The position numbers were made by a program, and so were the translations under genes. A stretch of 17,434 bases of DNA from Micavibrio_C sp964577255 (GTDB lineage: Bacteria > Pseudomonadota > Alphaproteobacteria > Micavibrionales > Micavibrionaceae), in NCBI GenBank assembly GCA_964577255.1, contig CAZNYM010000039.1, forward strand, positions 1-17,434, read 5' to 3'. Positions 7,420-17,434 of the stretch are shown here, piece by piece; within the stretch, counting starts at the first letter, position 1; every line of letters starts with the position of its first letter. The notes beneath the pieces are model-generated. The model did not search any database and was not told where the DNA came from. It worked only from the letters and a program-made list of their open reading frames with translations.

Positions 7420-7425
7420 TATATA
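7420..7425 (+). promoter_or_regulatory. Possible -10 element of uvrA
   Basis: TATATA lies 7 bases before the favoured uvrA ATG (7432), with no good -35 and no Shine-Dalgarno sequence. A start there would make the messenger leaderless. The call rests only on position and a 5 of 6 match. Confidence 0.3.
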
Positions 7426-7431
7426 GATGCG

Positions 7432-10314
<2,883 letters not shown>

Positions 10315-10337
10315 TTTCAAAGGGTTACAAATTTGCA

Positions 10338-10365
10338 TTGCGAACGAACTGTATGTTAAGATACT
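10338..10365 (+). promoter_or_regulatory. Possible promoter of the 10431 gene
   Basis: TTGCGA (10338-10343) and GATACT (10360-10365) are 16 bases apart, each 4 of 6 to the sigma-70 consensus, in an AT-rich 110-base gap after uvrA. An overlapping TTGCAT/TAAGAT pair is equally weak. No terminator hairpin for uvrA is visible here. Confidence 0.3.
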
Positions 10366-10430
10366 GACATAGCTGGACAATTGCATAAAAAATCAAAAAA
10401 CTAAAAACGAACTGATAAACGGGTGTGAAA

Positions 10431-11408
10431 ATGGCTAGAAACAGCGGCATCAGAACCGGCAACGGTCAAAACGGCAATCCCCCGCCGGACAATAGAAATC
10501 CCCGCGAACGCGACGCTGATCGCCCCTGGCGCAATCCGGGCGACCCTGCGCCCTATAGAGAACGCGAAGGCTCCAACCTTCTGGGCAAAACATTCGGCCT
10601 CGCGGCCCTGCCTTTCAGGATTGCCAAAAGACTGGCCGGCCCCGCGGCTGTTCTGGGTATTCTTCTGCCGCCAGCGATAGCCGGAGTACAGACTTTGTAC
10701 GAGCGGGAGGATCTGGGCGTGAGCCAGGATGCCTTGCCGTATTTTTTCTCCCGCACTGGCGACAATTATGCATTCCTGGGAAAGAAGCTTTGGAGTTTTG
10801 CAAGCTGGGTCGGCAGCACCGCCTATGACGCCACCGATAGCACCGTGAAGCTTGCCAACAAGCCATTGCCCAAGGATTATGAAGTTGCATTGCCTTCCAA
10901 GGCCTCCCTGACGCCGGGCGATGAAAAGCTTAGAGAACAATACGCGCCCAAACCCACGGCCGCTGTCTGCATCTCTCCTGCGCTGAACGCGCTGATCAGC
11001 GAAGCGACGATGTTCGAGGAAGACAAAAACGGGGAGCAGACCGTTGCGATGAACCCCAAGGCCTCTCAGGACGCCCAAAAAGCTTATATATACTGGCATC
11101 AATATAAAAAGAGTCTGGCTTCGCAGATTGAAAGCCTGCAAAACGCCGGCGCTTCCTTTTACAAGGAAAAACCCGGTCAGCAGCCCTATTTTGCCCTGAT
11201 CGACATGCAGGATCCTGAAACCTTTGATCCCGCCGACCCCAAGAATACGTTCAAAGCCATTTCAAAGAACGAACAGCTGCACGGCATGCAGAAGGTCGAC
11301 GTCGGCGATGTCTGCCGGGAATACTCGAAATACGCCGGGACTCCTTATTCCGTCGGCGCCACCCGCTATATCGACATCAAAACCGGTCAGGAAGCTTTCA
11401 AGCTGTAA
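10431..11408 (+). CDS. Hypothetical single-span membrane protein
   Basis: I do not recognise the family. The product is 325 residues from ATG 10431. A GTG two codons earlier (10425) is possible, and neither has a strong ribosome site. Residues 1-48 are Asn, Pro, Arg and Asp rich and probably disordered (PPPDNRNPRERDADRPW). A basic stretch (RIAKR) precedes a likely membrane helix at about 68-87. The remaining 240 residues are hydrophilic with just two cysteines that I located, C180 and C295, which could form a disulfide if this part is periplasmic. The positive charges before the helix predict N-in, C-out. It is a separate unit between uvrA and the convergent tRNA-Leu gene, ending 9 bases before it. 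Confidence 0.78.
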   Translation: MARNSGIRTGNGQNGNPPPDNRNPRERDADRPWRNPGDPAPYREREGSNLLGKTFGLAALPFRIAKRLAGPAAVLGILLPPAIAGVQTLYEREDLGVSQDALPYFFSRTGDNYAFLGKKLWSFASWVGSTAYDATDSTVKLANKPLPKDYEVALPSKASLTPGDEKLREQYAPKPTAAVCISPALNALISEATMFEEDKNGEQTVAMNPKASQDAQKAYIYWHQYKKSLASQIESLQNAGASFYKEKPGQQPYFALIDMQDPETFDPADPKNTFKAISKNEQLHGMQKVDVGDVCREYSKYAGTPYSVGATRYIDIKTGQEAFKL

Positions 11409-11417
11409 TCTGATAAG

Positions 11418-11502
11418 TGGTGCGGGTGGTCGGACTTGAACCGACACTCCTTGCGGAACCGGATTTTGAGTCCGGCGCGTCTACCAGTTTCACCACACCC
11501 GC
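11418..11502 (-). tRNA. tRNA-Leu (anticodon CAA)
   Basis: The reverse complement folds as a class II tRNA. The acceptor is GCGGGTG, the anticodon stem CCGGA/TCCGG encloses loop CTCAAAA (anticodon CAA, reads UUG), and there is a long variable arm. The T-arm is GTCGG-TTCAAGT-CCGAC, the discriminator is A (11421) and the CCA is encoded at 11418-11420. It lies on the same strand as the giant surface gene, about 50 bases downstream of its stop, and converges with the membrane-protein gene. Confidence 0.96.
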
Positions 11503-11506
11503 GGCG

Positions 11507-11524
11507 AAAATATGCCGCAGCATA
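11507..11524 (-). terminator. Weak terminator-like hairpin after the giant surface gene
   Basis: On the minus strand, TATGC-TGCG-GCATA is followed directly by TTTT, 28 bases past the stop codon. The stem is only 5 bp, so termination would be partial. Read-through would enter tRNA-Leu. Confidence 0.3.
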
Positions 11525-11552
11525 CAAAACCCCGTCCGGGAATTAAAGAAGA

Positions 11553-14500
11553 TTATTCAGGCGCGCGGCGGCGGGCGCGCAGCGCGAGGGCGAAAGCGCC
11601 CATGCCGGCCAGCATGGTCAGGAGCGAAAGGATCAGCACGCCGGCCGAAGCCTTGCTGATGCCATAGCCCGTATGCGCTTTCAGGCCTTTGACGTCTTTG
11701 GCGAGCTCGGAAAGCGCCACCTGCATATCGTCGCGTTCGGCTTTCATGGAGGCAAGCTCGGCCTTCAGCGCGTCATTCTCGGCCTTCAATTCCTTGGTGG
11801 CCTCAATCATCGGCGCGATCATACCGACATAGTTGACAGACTTGGTCTTCATCTCGTCCTCGGCGGTGCGGACCAGCTCGGGGAATACGCCCTCGATCTC
11901 CTGCGCCATCACGCCGAATTCGACCTGGCCTTTCGTATCATTCTTCATGCGGAAGCTGTAGGTGTTCACGCCGGAAATCTTGGCCAGCATGCTGCCACGA
12001 TCCAAGAGCGGGCGAATATCTCTTTTCAGGCGCATATCCGAAACGTCGGTGATGGTACCGGTATATTCGATGTCACCGGTCACATCCAGCGCCACGCTCG
12101 GCGCGCTGTTGCCGATACCGACATAGTCGCTGGCCAGATTGCCGTAGATCGTATTGCCGATATTGAGCTGATCAGACCCCGTCGCGGAAACCGCATCGAC
12201 ACCCGATCCAATGGTGATGTTGCGCGAACCCGTGCTGAGGTTATCAGCGGCACCGGCACCAAGACCAACGTTATTGCTTCCGGTCGTGACATTTATAAGT
12301 GCTGAATGCCCTAAAGCTGTGTTGGATGTACCTGTGTTCCCTGCTGGCGGCCATTGGCCCAAAAGCGCCAGTGCGCCAACCGCCGTGTTATAGGTAGTGA
12401 TCGCGCCTGTGGTCGTATTCGCATAGTTCATGGCGCCACTGCCTACAGCCGTGCTTCCGCTGGCGCCATCATTAAAATAAAGTGCGTTGGAACCTATGGC
12501 GACGTTGCCTTGTCCGGATTTGTTTCCGAGCATACTGTTATAGCCGATAGAAATGTTGTTGTTACCGATTGTATTTTGGGGCATGGAACCTGATCCAATG
12601 GCTACGTTATAGGCACCTGATGTATTAGACACCATAGCGCTATGCCCCAAGGCGGTATTATGGGTACCTGTATTGCTGGCGGCCGTTGTCGAACCACGAA
12701 GCGCGCGATAACCTATCGCGGTGTTGTAAGAAATTCCTGTAGTTCCCGTGCTGTCGGCGTAGCGCATGGCCTCAAAGCCCATCGCGGTGCTGCCGGTTTT
12801 TGCGACATTGGTTGCAAGTACGCTTATACCCACGGCTGTGTTGTCGGCGCCGGTATTGGCGGCACCGGAGCCAGTGCCAAGGAATACGGTGGATGTTGTA
12901 TTGCTTATCCCGTCAGAAAGACTGTCAATTGATACGCTGCCCCCGGAGCCCGTATTGAAGTCGGCCCAGGCGCCGGCGATGCGACCCTCGAATTTATCGG
13001 TCTGGCTGTTGTAGCGGATCATGCCGTTATAGGCCGTGCCCGGGCGATCCGCCGTTGCACCGTGCGGGATGCGCAGAGCAGCGACACCATTGATAGCGAT
13101 GTTGCCGGTGGCCATGTCGCCGGTGATGGTGTTGCCGATATCAAGCTGGTTGCTGGCGGTGGCGCTGGCCGCCGTGTTGCCCGCGCCGATAATGATGTTG
13201 CTGGAACCGGTGGTGATGTTGTTGCCGGCACCGGCGCCCAGACCGACGTTGCTCAGGCCCGTTGTGTTCGCGGAAAGCGCCGAGTGGCCTATAGCCGTAT
13301 TGCTACCCGCTGCGCCGCTGCCGACATTGTAATACAACGCATTCACACCAACCGCAACGTTTGCACCACTGGTGGAGTTTGAATATAAGGCATCGGCGCC
13401 GATCGCGGTGTTGCCATCGCCAGAGGCGTTTACAGCCGCCGCCTGATGGCCAATTGCGGTATTATAGCCGCCGCTGCTGTTGGTGGTGAGAGCCGAGCGA
13501 CCCACGGCTGTATTGGCATTGGTGTTGGTATTGGATGCCAAAGCGGCATACCCCAGCGCCGTATTGGAATGGCCCGACGTATTGGCGGTCAGGGCGTTAT
13601 AGCCCACAGCCGTGTTGAGATCGCCTTCACCACCACCGGCGCTGTTGTTCAGGCTGTCAAGGGCGTTGATGCCGATGCCGGTGTTGTAATCATTGTTGGC
13701 CGCTGCCGCGCCGCCTTCATGCGCCATAAACAGGTTGTTATTGGTGGTGTCCTTTTTCGCGTCCGTGAGGTCGTCGATGGCTGCCGCCGCGCTGCCGGTT
13801 ATAAAGTCGGCCCAGGCGCCGGCGACATAACCTTCGAATTTGTTAGTCTGGCTGTTATAGCGGATCATGCCGTTCAAAGCCGCAGGCATGCCCGCTTCCC
13901 CTGGACGGTTAGCGGTGTTGTCACGCGGCAGAATGATCGAGCTAGCGCGGTTTACACCTGCGCCAAAAGCGGCGAATTCAGCAACGGAACCCGCATTGGC
14001 CGCGGTACCGGAAACCACAAGGCGGCCACCGTTAATAGCGAAAACATTCGTGCCTGTCACATTGACGGCCGAGTTGTTGCCGAGAAAAAAGCCTACCGAA
14101 TAGTTGCCGCTGACGACGGCGCGGGAAGGTGTGTTGTAGCCAGCGCCAAAGGCCATCGTGTTGTCGCCAGTGGCATTGACGCTGCGGCCCNNNNNNNNNN
14201 TGGTTACCGAGTTCAAGGCTGCGGCCATATCGCTGCCCAGCGCCACCGCGCCCGTGCCGGAGGCCGAAGCGTTTACACCCAGAGCAACCGAGTTGGCGCC
14301 GCCCGCAGTGACATCTTCGCCAATGGCAACCGAGACGTTGCCAGAGGCTTGCGGATTGGCGCCGAAAGCGAAGCTGCGGCTGCCCAGGTTGCCAGCATCC
14401 CACTGGCCGCCTGTTCCTACCTGACCGCCACGGAAGGTGGCTTTCTGCACATCGTAGAATATACGCGATGTCCACGCCGTCTGCGTAGGCGGGCTGGCTA

Positions 14501-17434
14501 CGTTAGTATAAGAGCCACTGAGTAGCAGATCGCCATCGGCGGCATATATGAAATCGGATGTGGCCGCAAAGCTGCCACCCGAGTTGAATTGAATACCGCG
14601 GCTGGGGTTCGCAGCACCAACCGTGCCGGTTGTAAAGTCAGCCCAGGCGCCGGCGACGCGGCCTTCGAACTTGTTAGTCTGGCTGTTGTAGCGGATCATG
14701 CCGTTATAGGCCGTTCCGGGGCGATCCGCCGTAGCGCCGTGAGGGATGCGCAAGGCACCCACGCCGTTGATGGCGATGTTGGCGGTGGCCATGTCGCCGG
14801 TGATCAGGCCGCCGATATTGATCTGGCTGTTGCCGGTGGCGCTGGCGGCGTCGAGATCATAACCGATGACGATGTTGCTGGCACCAGTCGTGATGTTGTC
14901 GCCAGCCTTGTAGCCCAGCACGGTGTTGTTGCCGCCCGTGGTCACGGCGGTCAGCGCTTCATAGCCGATGGCGGTGTTATTGTTGTGGTTATTGGCAGCA
15001 ACACCCTTCATAGCACGGTAGCCCATGGCAACGTTGCCGGCGCCGGTCGCGTTGTTATAACCGGACTCGAAGCCCACCGCCACGTTGCCGTCGGCTGTGG
15101 TATTGTTTTCAAGCGCGTTGCCGCCGATACCCACGTTCCAGCTGCCCGAGTTGTTGTCGAACAGGACTTTCGAGCCCACGGCGGTGTTAGTGTTGCCGCC
15201 CACGTTCGCCTGCAGCGTGTTCTCACCAAGGGCGGTGTTCCACTGGCCGCCCACGTTGGACCGCAGGGACAGCGAACCGACGGCGGTATTGAGGCCAGCG
15301 GTCGATTGTTCGAGGGCGTAATAGCCGACAGCGGTATTTTCTGAGGACGATATGTTGGCATACAAGGCGCGGTTGCCAAGGCCGGTGTTCTTCTCGCCGG
15401 TCTGGTTCAGCTGCATCGAGCTGGTGCCGATCGCGGTATTGAAGGAACCGGTGGTGTTCGATGTCATCGACGCGCCGCCGACGGCGACGTTGTAGTTGGC
15501 GTTATTGGAAGCCAGGGCGCTGTCGCCGACGGCGGTGTTGTATTCGCCGTCCGTGTCGGTGCCCAGGGTGTTGTAGCCGACCGCTGTGTTGCTGAAGCCC
15601 GTGGTGTTGGCGTCGAGCGACCAGGAGCCCAGCGCCACGTTCCGGTAGCCGTTGGTGTTGGCGGTCAGGGCGACATAGCCCAGGGCGGTATTGTTGTCAC
15701 CTTCGCTGCCGTTGTTCAGCGAGTCGAGCGCGGCGATACCGATACCGGTGTTGTTGATGTTGTTCGAACCCAGGCCGCCGCCGCCCTCGTGCGCCATGAA
15801 CAGGTTGTTGTCGGTGGTGTTTTTCAGCGCGTCGGTCAGGTCGTTGATCGCTGTCGCGCCGCCGGTGCCGTTGACGAAATCTGTCCAGGAACCGGCCACG
15901 CGGCCTTCGAATTTGCCGGTCTGGCTGTTGTAGCGGATCATACCGTTATAGGGTGACGCTGGACGCTGGGCGGTGGTGCCGCGCGGAATCAGGATCGCGC
16001 CGGTGCCGCCGATATCAAGCTGCGCGAGCGGCGTAGTGGTGCCGATACCGACATCGCCCGACGCGGTGTATATAAAGGTCGATGCCGCCGCCATCGCGCC
16101 ACCCGAGTTGAACTGAATACCGCGGTCGGGCGAAGCAGCCAGGGAAGCGTTGGTCAGGATGTCCTGCCAGGCGCCGGCCTGGAACGCTTCGAACCGGCCG
16201 TTGGCGGTGTTGTAGCGGATCATGCCGTTGACGCCGACATCCGGGCGCTGCGCGGTGGAGCCGCCCGGCAGCGTGACCGCCGAAGTGCCGCCGAACACAG
16301 CCGTCGCCAGCTCGGTTGCGCCCGGCGCCTGCAGCGTAAGGTTGGTGGTGGAACCTCCATCTGTTTTAAGTACGATTGTTCCGTCAACACCCGAACCTGT
16401 AGCATTCCCGGCGTTGATCGTAACCGCGCCGCCACTGCGGTTTGTACCCACGCCGTTGCTGCCCGAAATTGTGATATCGCCACCATTGCCTGCATTGGGT
16501 ACACCGCCGGAAATGGTGACGCTGCCGCCTGTGCCGGAAGTTGCGCCTCCGGCACCGCCGGTAATGTTGACAGGGCCGCCAGCTGCCGTCGCGCCGCCAG
16601 CACCACCCGTAACAAATGCGGTACCTCCGTCTGTTCCACCCGAGGCGGAGCCTGCACGAAGCGTTGCAGAACCCCCGGCGGCGTTACCGCTTGTGCCGTT
16701 GCCCGCCGCCACAAGCGCATCCCCACCACCAAAGTACCCACTGGAGGCACCGGCGCTCAGAGTTAACGGACCACCCCAGTTGGTGCTGCTGCCCGCTGTT
16801 ATTGTTACGGCGCCACCTAAAAGGGACCCCGTGCCACCAGTTGCACTGATACCGCCGCCAAGTGATGCGCCCCCATTGCCATTGCCGCCCGTCAGGACCA
16901 CAGTGCCACCATTTCCTGCCGCCGAGGCATTGAGAGCGGCAATATTCATATCAAGCCCGGTGCCGTTGGTGTTGGCGCTGACGGAGGTCAGGGTCGGGCC
17001 TGCGCCGCTTGCCCCCGGAACCATGCGGAAATAGTTGACGCCCGAGGCCGTAGTGCCCAGCGCAAGGGCTTGCGTACCACCTGCCGTGAACTCCAGCGTA
17101 TCGGCTGTATCGCTGAACATACCGGTGTTGAGGTCGCCCAGCAGGCTATAGCCCGGCGCTGCCGCTGTCCCGCCCGCCAGAGCAAGCTGACCCAAGGCCG
17201 TGTAAGTGAAATTGGCCGACGCCGCGAAGCTGCCGCCCGAGTTGAACTGCACGCCGCGATCAGGTGCGGCGGCAGAGACCGTGCCCGTGCTGAAATCGGC
17301 CCAGGCGCCGGCCACGCGGCCTTCGAATTTGCCGGTCTGGCTGTTATAGCGGATCATGCCATCGTAGGCGCTGCCCGGGCGCTGGGCCGTATTGCCGCGC
17401 GGCACGATTACGGCATCCGTAGCCGCGCCCATGT
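11553..17434 (-). CDS. Giant mosaic surface-fibre protein with S74 chaperone domain and C-terminal membrane anchor (partial)
   Basis: The frame is open to the right edge, so the N-terminus and any signal peptide are missing. 1959 residues are visible, interrupted by 10 N. From the visible N-side come: an NGMIRYN module, a Gly-rich solenoid-like region (about residues 165-370), two modules, a head-repeat block, a module with classic YadA-head motifs (SVALGVNASASGTGAVALGS), a second block, a sixth module and a third block. Then comes VGIGNSAPSVALDVTG before the S74 domain from S1798 (SDMRLKRDI), a coiled coil (about 1879-1919), a membrane helix (about 1930-1951) and tail RARRRAPE. S74 domains trimerise beta-helical fibres and self-cleave. 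I infer a trimeric fibre exposed outside the inner membrane. A prophage tail fibre is less likely, since no phage gene is nearby. Confidence 0.88.
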   Translation of the reverse strand, partial: MGAATDAVIVPRGNTAQRPGSAYDGMIRYNSQTGKFEGRVAGAWADFSTGTVSAAAPDRGVQFNSGGSFAASANFTYTALGQLALAGGTAAAPGYSLLGDLNTGMFSDTADTLEFTAGGTQALALGTTASGVNYFRMVPGASGAGPTLTSVSANTNGTGLDMNIAALNASAAGNGGTVVLTGGNGNGGASLGGGISATGGTGSLLGGAVTITAGSSTNWGGPLTLSAGASSGYFGGGDALVAAGNGTSGNAAGGSATLRAGSASGGTDGGTAFVTGGAGGATAAGGPVNITGGAGGATSGTGGSVTISGGVPNAGNGGDITISGSNGVGTNRSGGAVTINAGNATGSGVDGTIVLKTDGGSTTNLTLQAPGATELATAVFGGTSAVTLPGGSTAQRPDVGVNGMIRYNTANGRFEAFQAGAWQDILTNASLAASPDRGIQFNSGGAMAAASTFIYTASGDVGIGTTTPLAQLDIGGTGAILIPRGTTAQRPASPYNGMIRYNSQTGKFEGRVAGSWTDFVNGTGGATAINDLTDALKNTTDNNLFMAHEGGGGLGSNNINNTGIGIAALDSLNNGSEGDNNTALGYVALTANTNGYRNVALGSWSLDANTTGFSNTAVGYNTLGTDTDGEYNTAVGDSALASNNANYNVAVGGASMTSNTTGSFNTAIGTSSMQLNQTGEKNTGLGNRALYANISSSENTAVGYYALEQSTAGLNTAVGSLSLRSNVGGQWNTALGENTLQANVGGNTNTAVGSKVLFDNNSGSWNVGIGGNALENNTTADGNVAVGFESGYNNATGAGNVAMGYRAMKGVAANNHNNNTAIGYEALTAVTTGGNNTVLGYKAGDNITTGASNIVIGYDLDAASATGNSQINIGGLITGDMATANIAINGVGALRIPHGATADRPGTAYNGMIRYNSQTNKFEGRVAGAWADFTTGTVGAANPSRGIQFNSGGSFAATSDFIYAADGDLLLSGSYTNVASPPTQTAWTSRIFYDVQKATFRGGQVGTGGQWDAGNLGSRSFAFGANPQASGNVSVAIGEDVTAGGANSVALGVNASASGTGAVALGSDMAAALNSVTXXXXGRSVNATGDNTMAFGAGYNTPSRAVVSGNYSVGFFLGNNSAVNVTGTNVFAINGGRLVVSGTAANAGSVAEFAAFGAGVNRASSIILPRDNTANRPGEAGMPAALNGMIRYNSQTNKFEGYVAGAWADFITGSAAAAIDDLTDAKKDTTNNNLFMAHEGGAAAANNDYNTGIGINALDSLNNSAGGGEGDLNTAVGYNALTANTSGHSNTALGYAALASNTNTNANTAVGRSALTTNSSGGYNTAIGHQAAAVNASGDGNTAIGADALYSNSTSGANVAVGVNALYYNVGSGAAGSNTAIGHSALSANTTGLSNVGLGAGAGNNITTGSSNIIIGAGNTAASATASNQLDIGNTITGDMATGNIAINGVAALRIPHGATADRPGTAYNGMIRYNSQTDKFEGRIAGAWADFNTGSGGSVSIDSLSDGISNTTSTVFLGTGSGAANTGADNTAVGISVLATNVAKTGSTAMGFEAMRYADSTGTTGISYNTAIGYRALRGSTTAASNTGTHNTALGHSAMVSNTSGAYNVAIGSGSMPQNTIGNNNISIGYNSMLGNKSGQGNVAIGSNALYFNDGASGSTAVGSGAMNYANTTTGAITTYNTAVGALALLGQWPPAGNTGTSNTALGHSALINVTTGSNNVGLGAGAADNLSTGSRNITIGSGVDAVSATGSDQLNIGNTIYGNLASDYVGIGNSAPSVALDVTGDIEYTGTITDVSDMRLKRDIRPLLDRGSMLAKISGVNTYSFRMKNDTKGQVEFGVMAQEIEGVFPELVRTAEDEMKTKSVNYVGMIAPMIEATKELKAENDALKAELASMKAERDDMQVALSELAKDVKGLKAHTGYGISKASAGVLILSLLTMLAGMGAFALALRARRRAPE
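11559..11645 (-). other. C-terminal transmembrane helix and basic tail
   Basis: From A1930 about 22 hydrophobic residues (GVLILSLLTMLAGMGAFAL within) are followed by RARRRAPE at the very end. The positive-inside rule puts the C-terminus in the cytoplasm and the fibre outside. The helix-plus-arginines end also resembles sortase-like C-terminal signals, but no PEP, LPXTG or GlyGly motif precedes it. Confidence 0.75.
11697..12041 (-). other. S74 intramolecular chaperone domain plus coiled coil
   Basis: The domain starts at S1798 with SDMRLKRDIRPL, the conserved entry of S74/endosialidase-type chaperones, where cleavage is expected at the serine. GVMAQEIEGVFPELV is the second conserved block of the family. 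A Lys/Glu/Ala-rich heptad region (AENDALKAELASMKAE) follows, as in the helical stalk of the known trimers. The Ser-Lys dyad of the family is plausible, but I did not assign the lysine. Confidence 0.85.
12146..12860 (-). repeat. YadA-head-like repeat block C (12 units)
   Basis: There are twelve units of about 17 or more residues with pattern N-T-A-[VIL]-G-x(3)-[LM], for example NTALGHSAMVSNTSGAY. Spacing is less regular than in block A because several units carry inserts (for example after GYRALRGSTTAAS). It directly precedes the S74 region. Confidence 0.85.
13105..13685 (-). repeat. YadA-head-like repeat block B (10 units)
   Basis: There are ten units of the same N-T-A-[VIL]-G pattern, such as NTAVGYNALTANTSGHS and NTALGYAALASNTNTNA. 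The block opens with NTGIGINALDSLNN, almost the same as the opening of block A, and closes with TGDMATGNIAINGV before the next module. Confidence 0.85.
14030..14450 (-). repeat. Classic YadA-head motif stretch with assembly gap
   Basis: Encodes motifs such as SFAFGANPQASGNVSVAIGE and SVALGVNASASGTGAVALGS, the roughly 14-residue left-handed beta-roll pattern of YadA/Hia heads. It differs from the 17-residue blocks elsewhere in the gene. The gap at 14191-14200 interrupts it. Confidence 0.75.
14191..14200. other. Assembly gap (10 N)
   Basis: Ten undetermined bases lie inside the repetitive part of the giant gene. The size is probably nominal. The frame is open on both sides and consistent across the gap, but the true number of repeat units there is unknown. 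Confidence 0.98.
14780..15752 (-). repeat. YadA-head-like repeat block A (18 units, 51-bp period)
   Basis: Eighteen units, most exactly 17 residues (51 bp), for example NTALGYVALTANTNGYR and NVALGSWSLDANTTGFS. Asn at the start, Gly at position 5 and a hydrophobic residue at position 9 are the constant positions. Units differ elsewhere, so the array is old and under coding selection, not a fresh satellite. Confidence 0.88.
16310..16930 (-). repeat. Gly-rich beta-solenoid-like repeat region
   Basis: About 200 residues of short Gly/Ala/Thr-rich strands and turns, such as GGPVNITGGAGGATSGTGG and GGSVTISGGVPNAGNGGD, with [VI]-T-[IVL]-x-[AG]-G recurring. This suggests a right- or left-handed beta-helix. 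The period is irregular and no sub-family can be assigned. Confidence 0.7.

Larger units (their letters stand above)
12955..17420 (-). repeat. Six copies of an NGMIRYN module inside the giant gene
   Basis: Copies lie at about 12955-13090, 13798-13952, 14630-14766, 15870-16012, 16155-16297 and 17290-17420. Each encodes roughly 45 residues: a strand (ALRIP or AILIP), R/H-G-x-T-A-x-R-P, NGMIRYNSQTGKFEG and AGAWADF. Copies at 13090 and 14766 are nearly identical (GATADRPGTAYNGMIRYNSQ), which suggests recent duplication or gene conversion. They punctuate the protein between solenoid and head-repeat blocks. Confidence 0.9.

Noticed and set aside
11418..11502. tRNA-Leu as an integration site for the giant gene
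   Set aside because: I found no second copy of its 3' end and no integrase in the window.
12100..15800. Regular repeats that could be mistaken for a CRISPR array or satellite
   Set aside because: The 51-bp period is a protein repeat: the frame is kept, units vary at synonymous and loop positions, and there are no identical repeats separated by unique spacers.
11553..17434. Prophage region
   Set aside because: S74 and NGMIRYN modules occur in phage fibres, but no integrase, capsid, terminase or lysis gene is in the window, and the protein ends in a membrane helix. Sequence beyond the right edge could still change this.

Overview
The window looks like a chromosomal segment of an alphaproteobacterium. 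The divergent ssb/uvrA pair with gyrA and coaD nearby on the ssb side matches the conserved alphaproteobacterial neighbourhood uvrA-ssb-(marC)-gyrA-coaD, as I recall it from Rhizobiales and relatives. Protein motifs and the GC-rich coding sequence agree. I cannot name the genus. A run of 10 N at 14191-14200 shows this is a scaffolded draft or metagenome assembly.

Layout, left to right. 1-180 is a dense array of perfect hairpins beside fragments of a tRNA-Ser T-arm. It is followed by two minus-strand tRNA genes, Ser(CGA) at 177-266 and Lys(UUU) at 303-378. A 420-residue protein of unknown function (574-1836, minus) follows, with an AT-rich gap behind its start. Next come two minus-strand housekeeping clusters: gyrA, a solitary MbcA/ParS-like small protein and coaD (5589 to 1962), then ssb, a SAM methyltransferase and an exported DUF2059-like protein (7296 to 5709). 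uvrA (7432-10314, plus) diverges from ssb. An unknown single-span membrane protein (10431-11408, plus) and a convergent tRNA-Leu(CAA) gene (11418-11502, minus) follow.

The last third (11553 to the right edge, minus) is one open, N-terminally truncated giant gene of at least 1959 codons. It is a mosaic of a Gly-rich beta-solenoid-like region, six copies of a module with the core NGMIRYN, three blocks of about 17-residue YadA-head-like units (18, 10 and 12 units) and a classic YadA-head stretch holding the assembly gap. At the C-terminus are an S74 (endosialidase-type) intramolecular chaperone/autoprotease domain, a coiled coil, a transmembrane helix and a basic tail. No phage genes lie beside it, so I read it as a host surface fibre rather than a tail fibre, though its N-terminus is not visible.

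The housekeeping part covers DNA topology (GyrA), coenzyme A synthesis (CoaD), single-strand DNA protection (SSB) and excision repair (UvrA). The most interesting parts are the membrane-tethered S74 architecture, the hairpin array apparently inserted in a tRNA-Ser fragment, and the orphan antitoxin-like gene inside the gyrA-coaD cluster.
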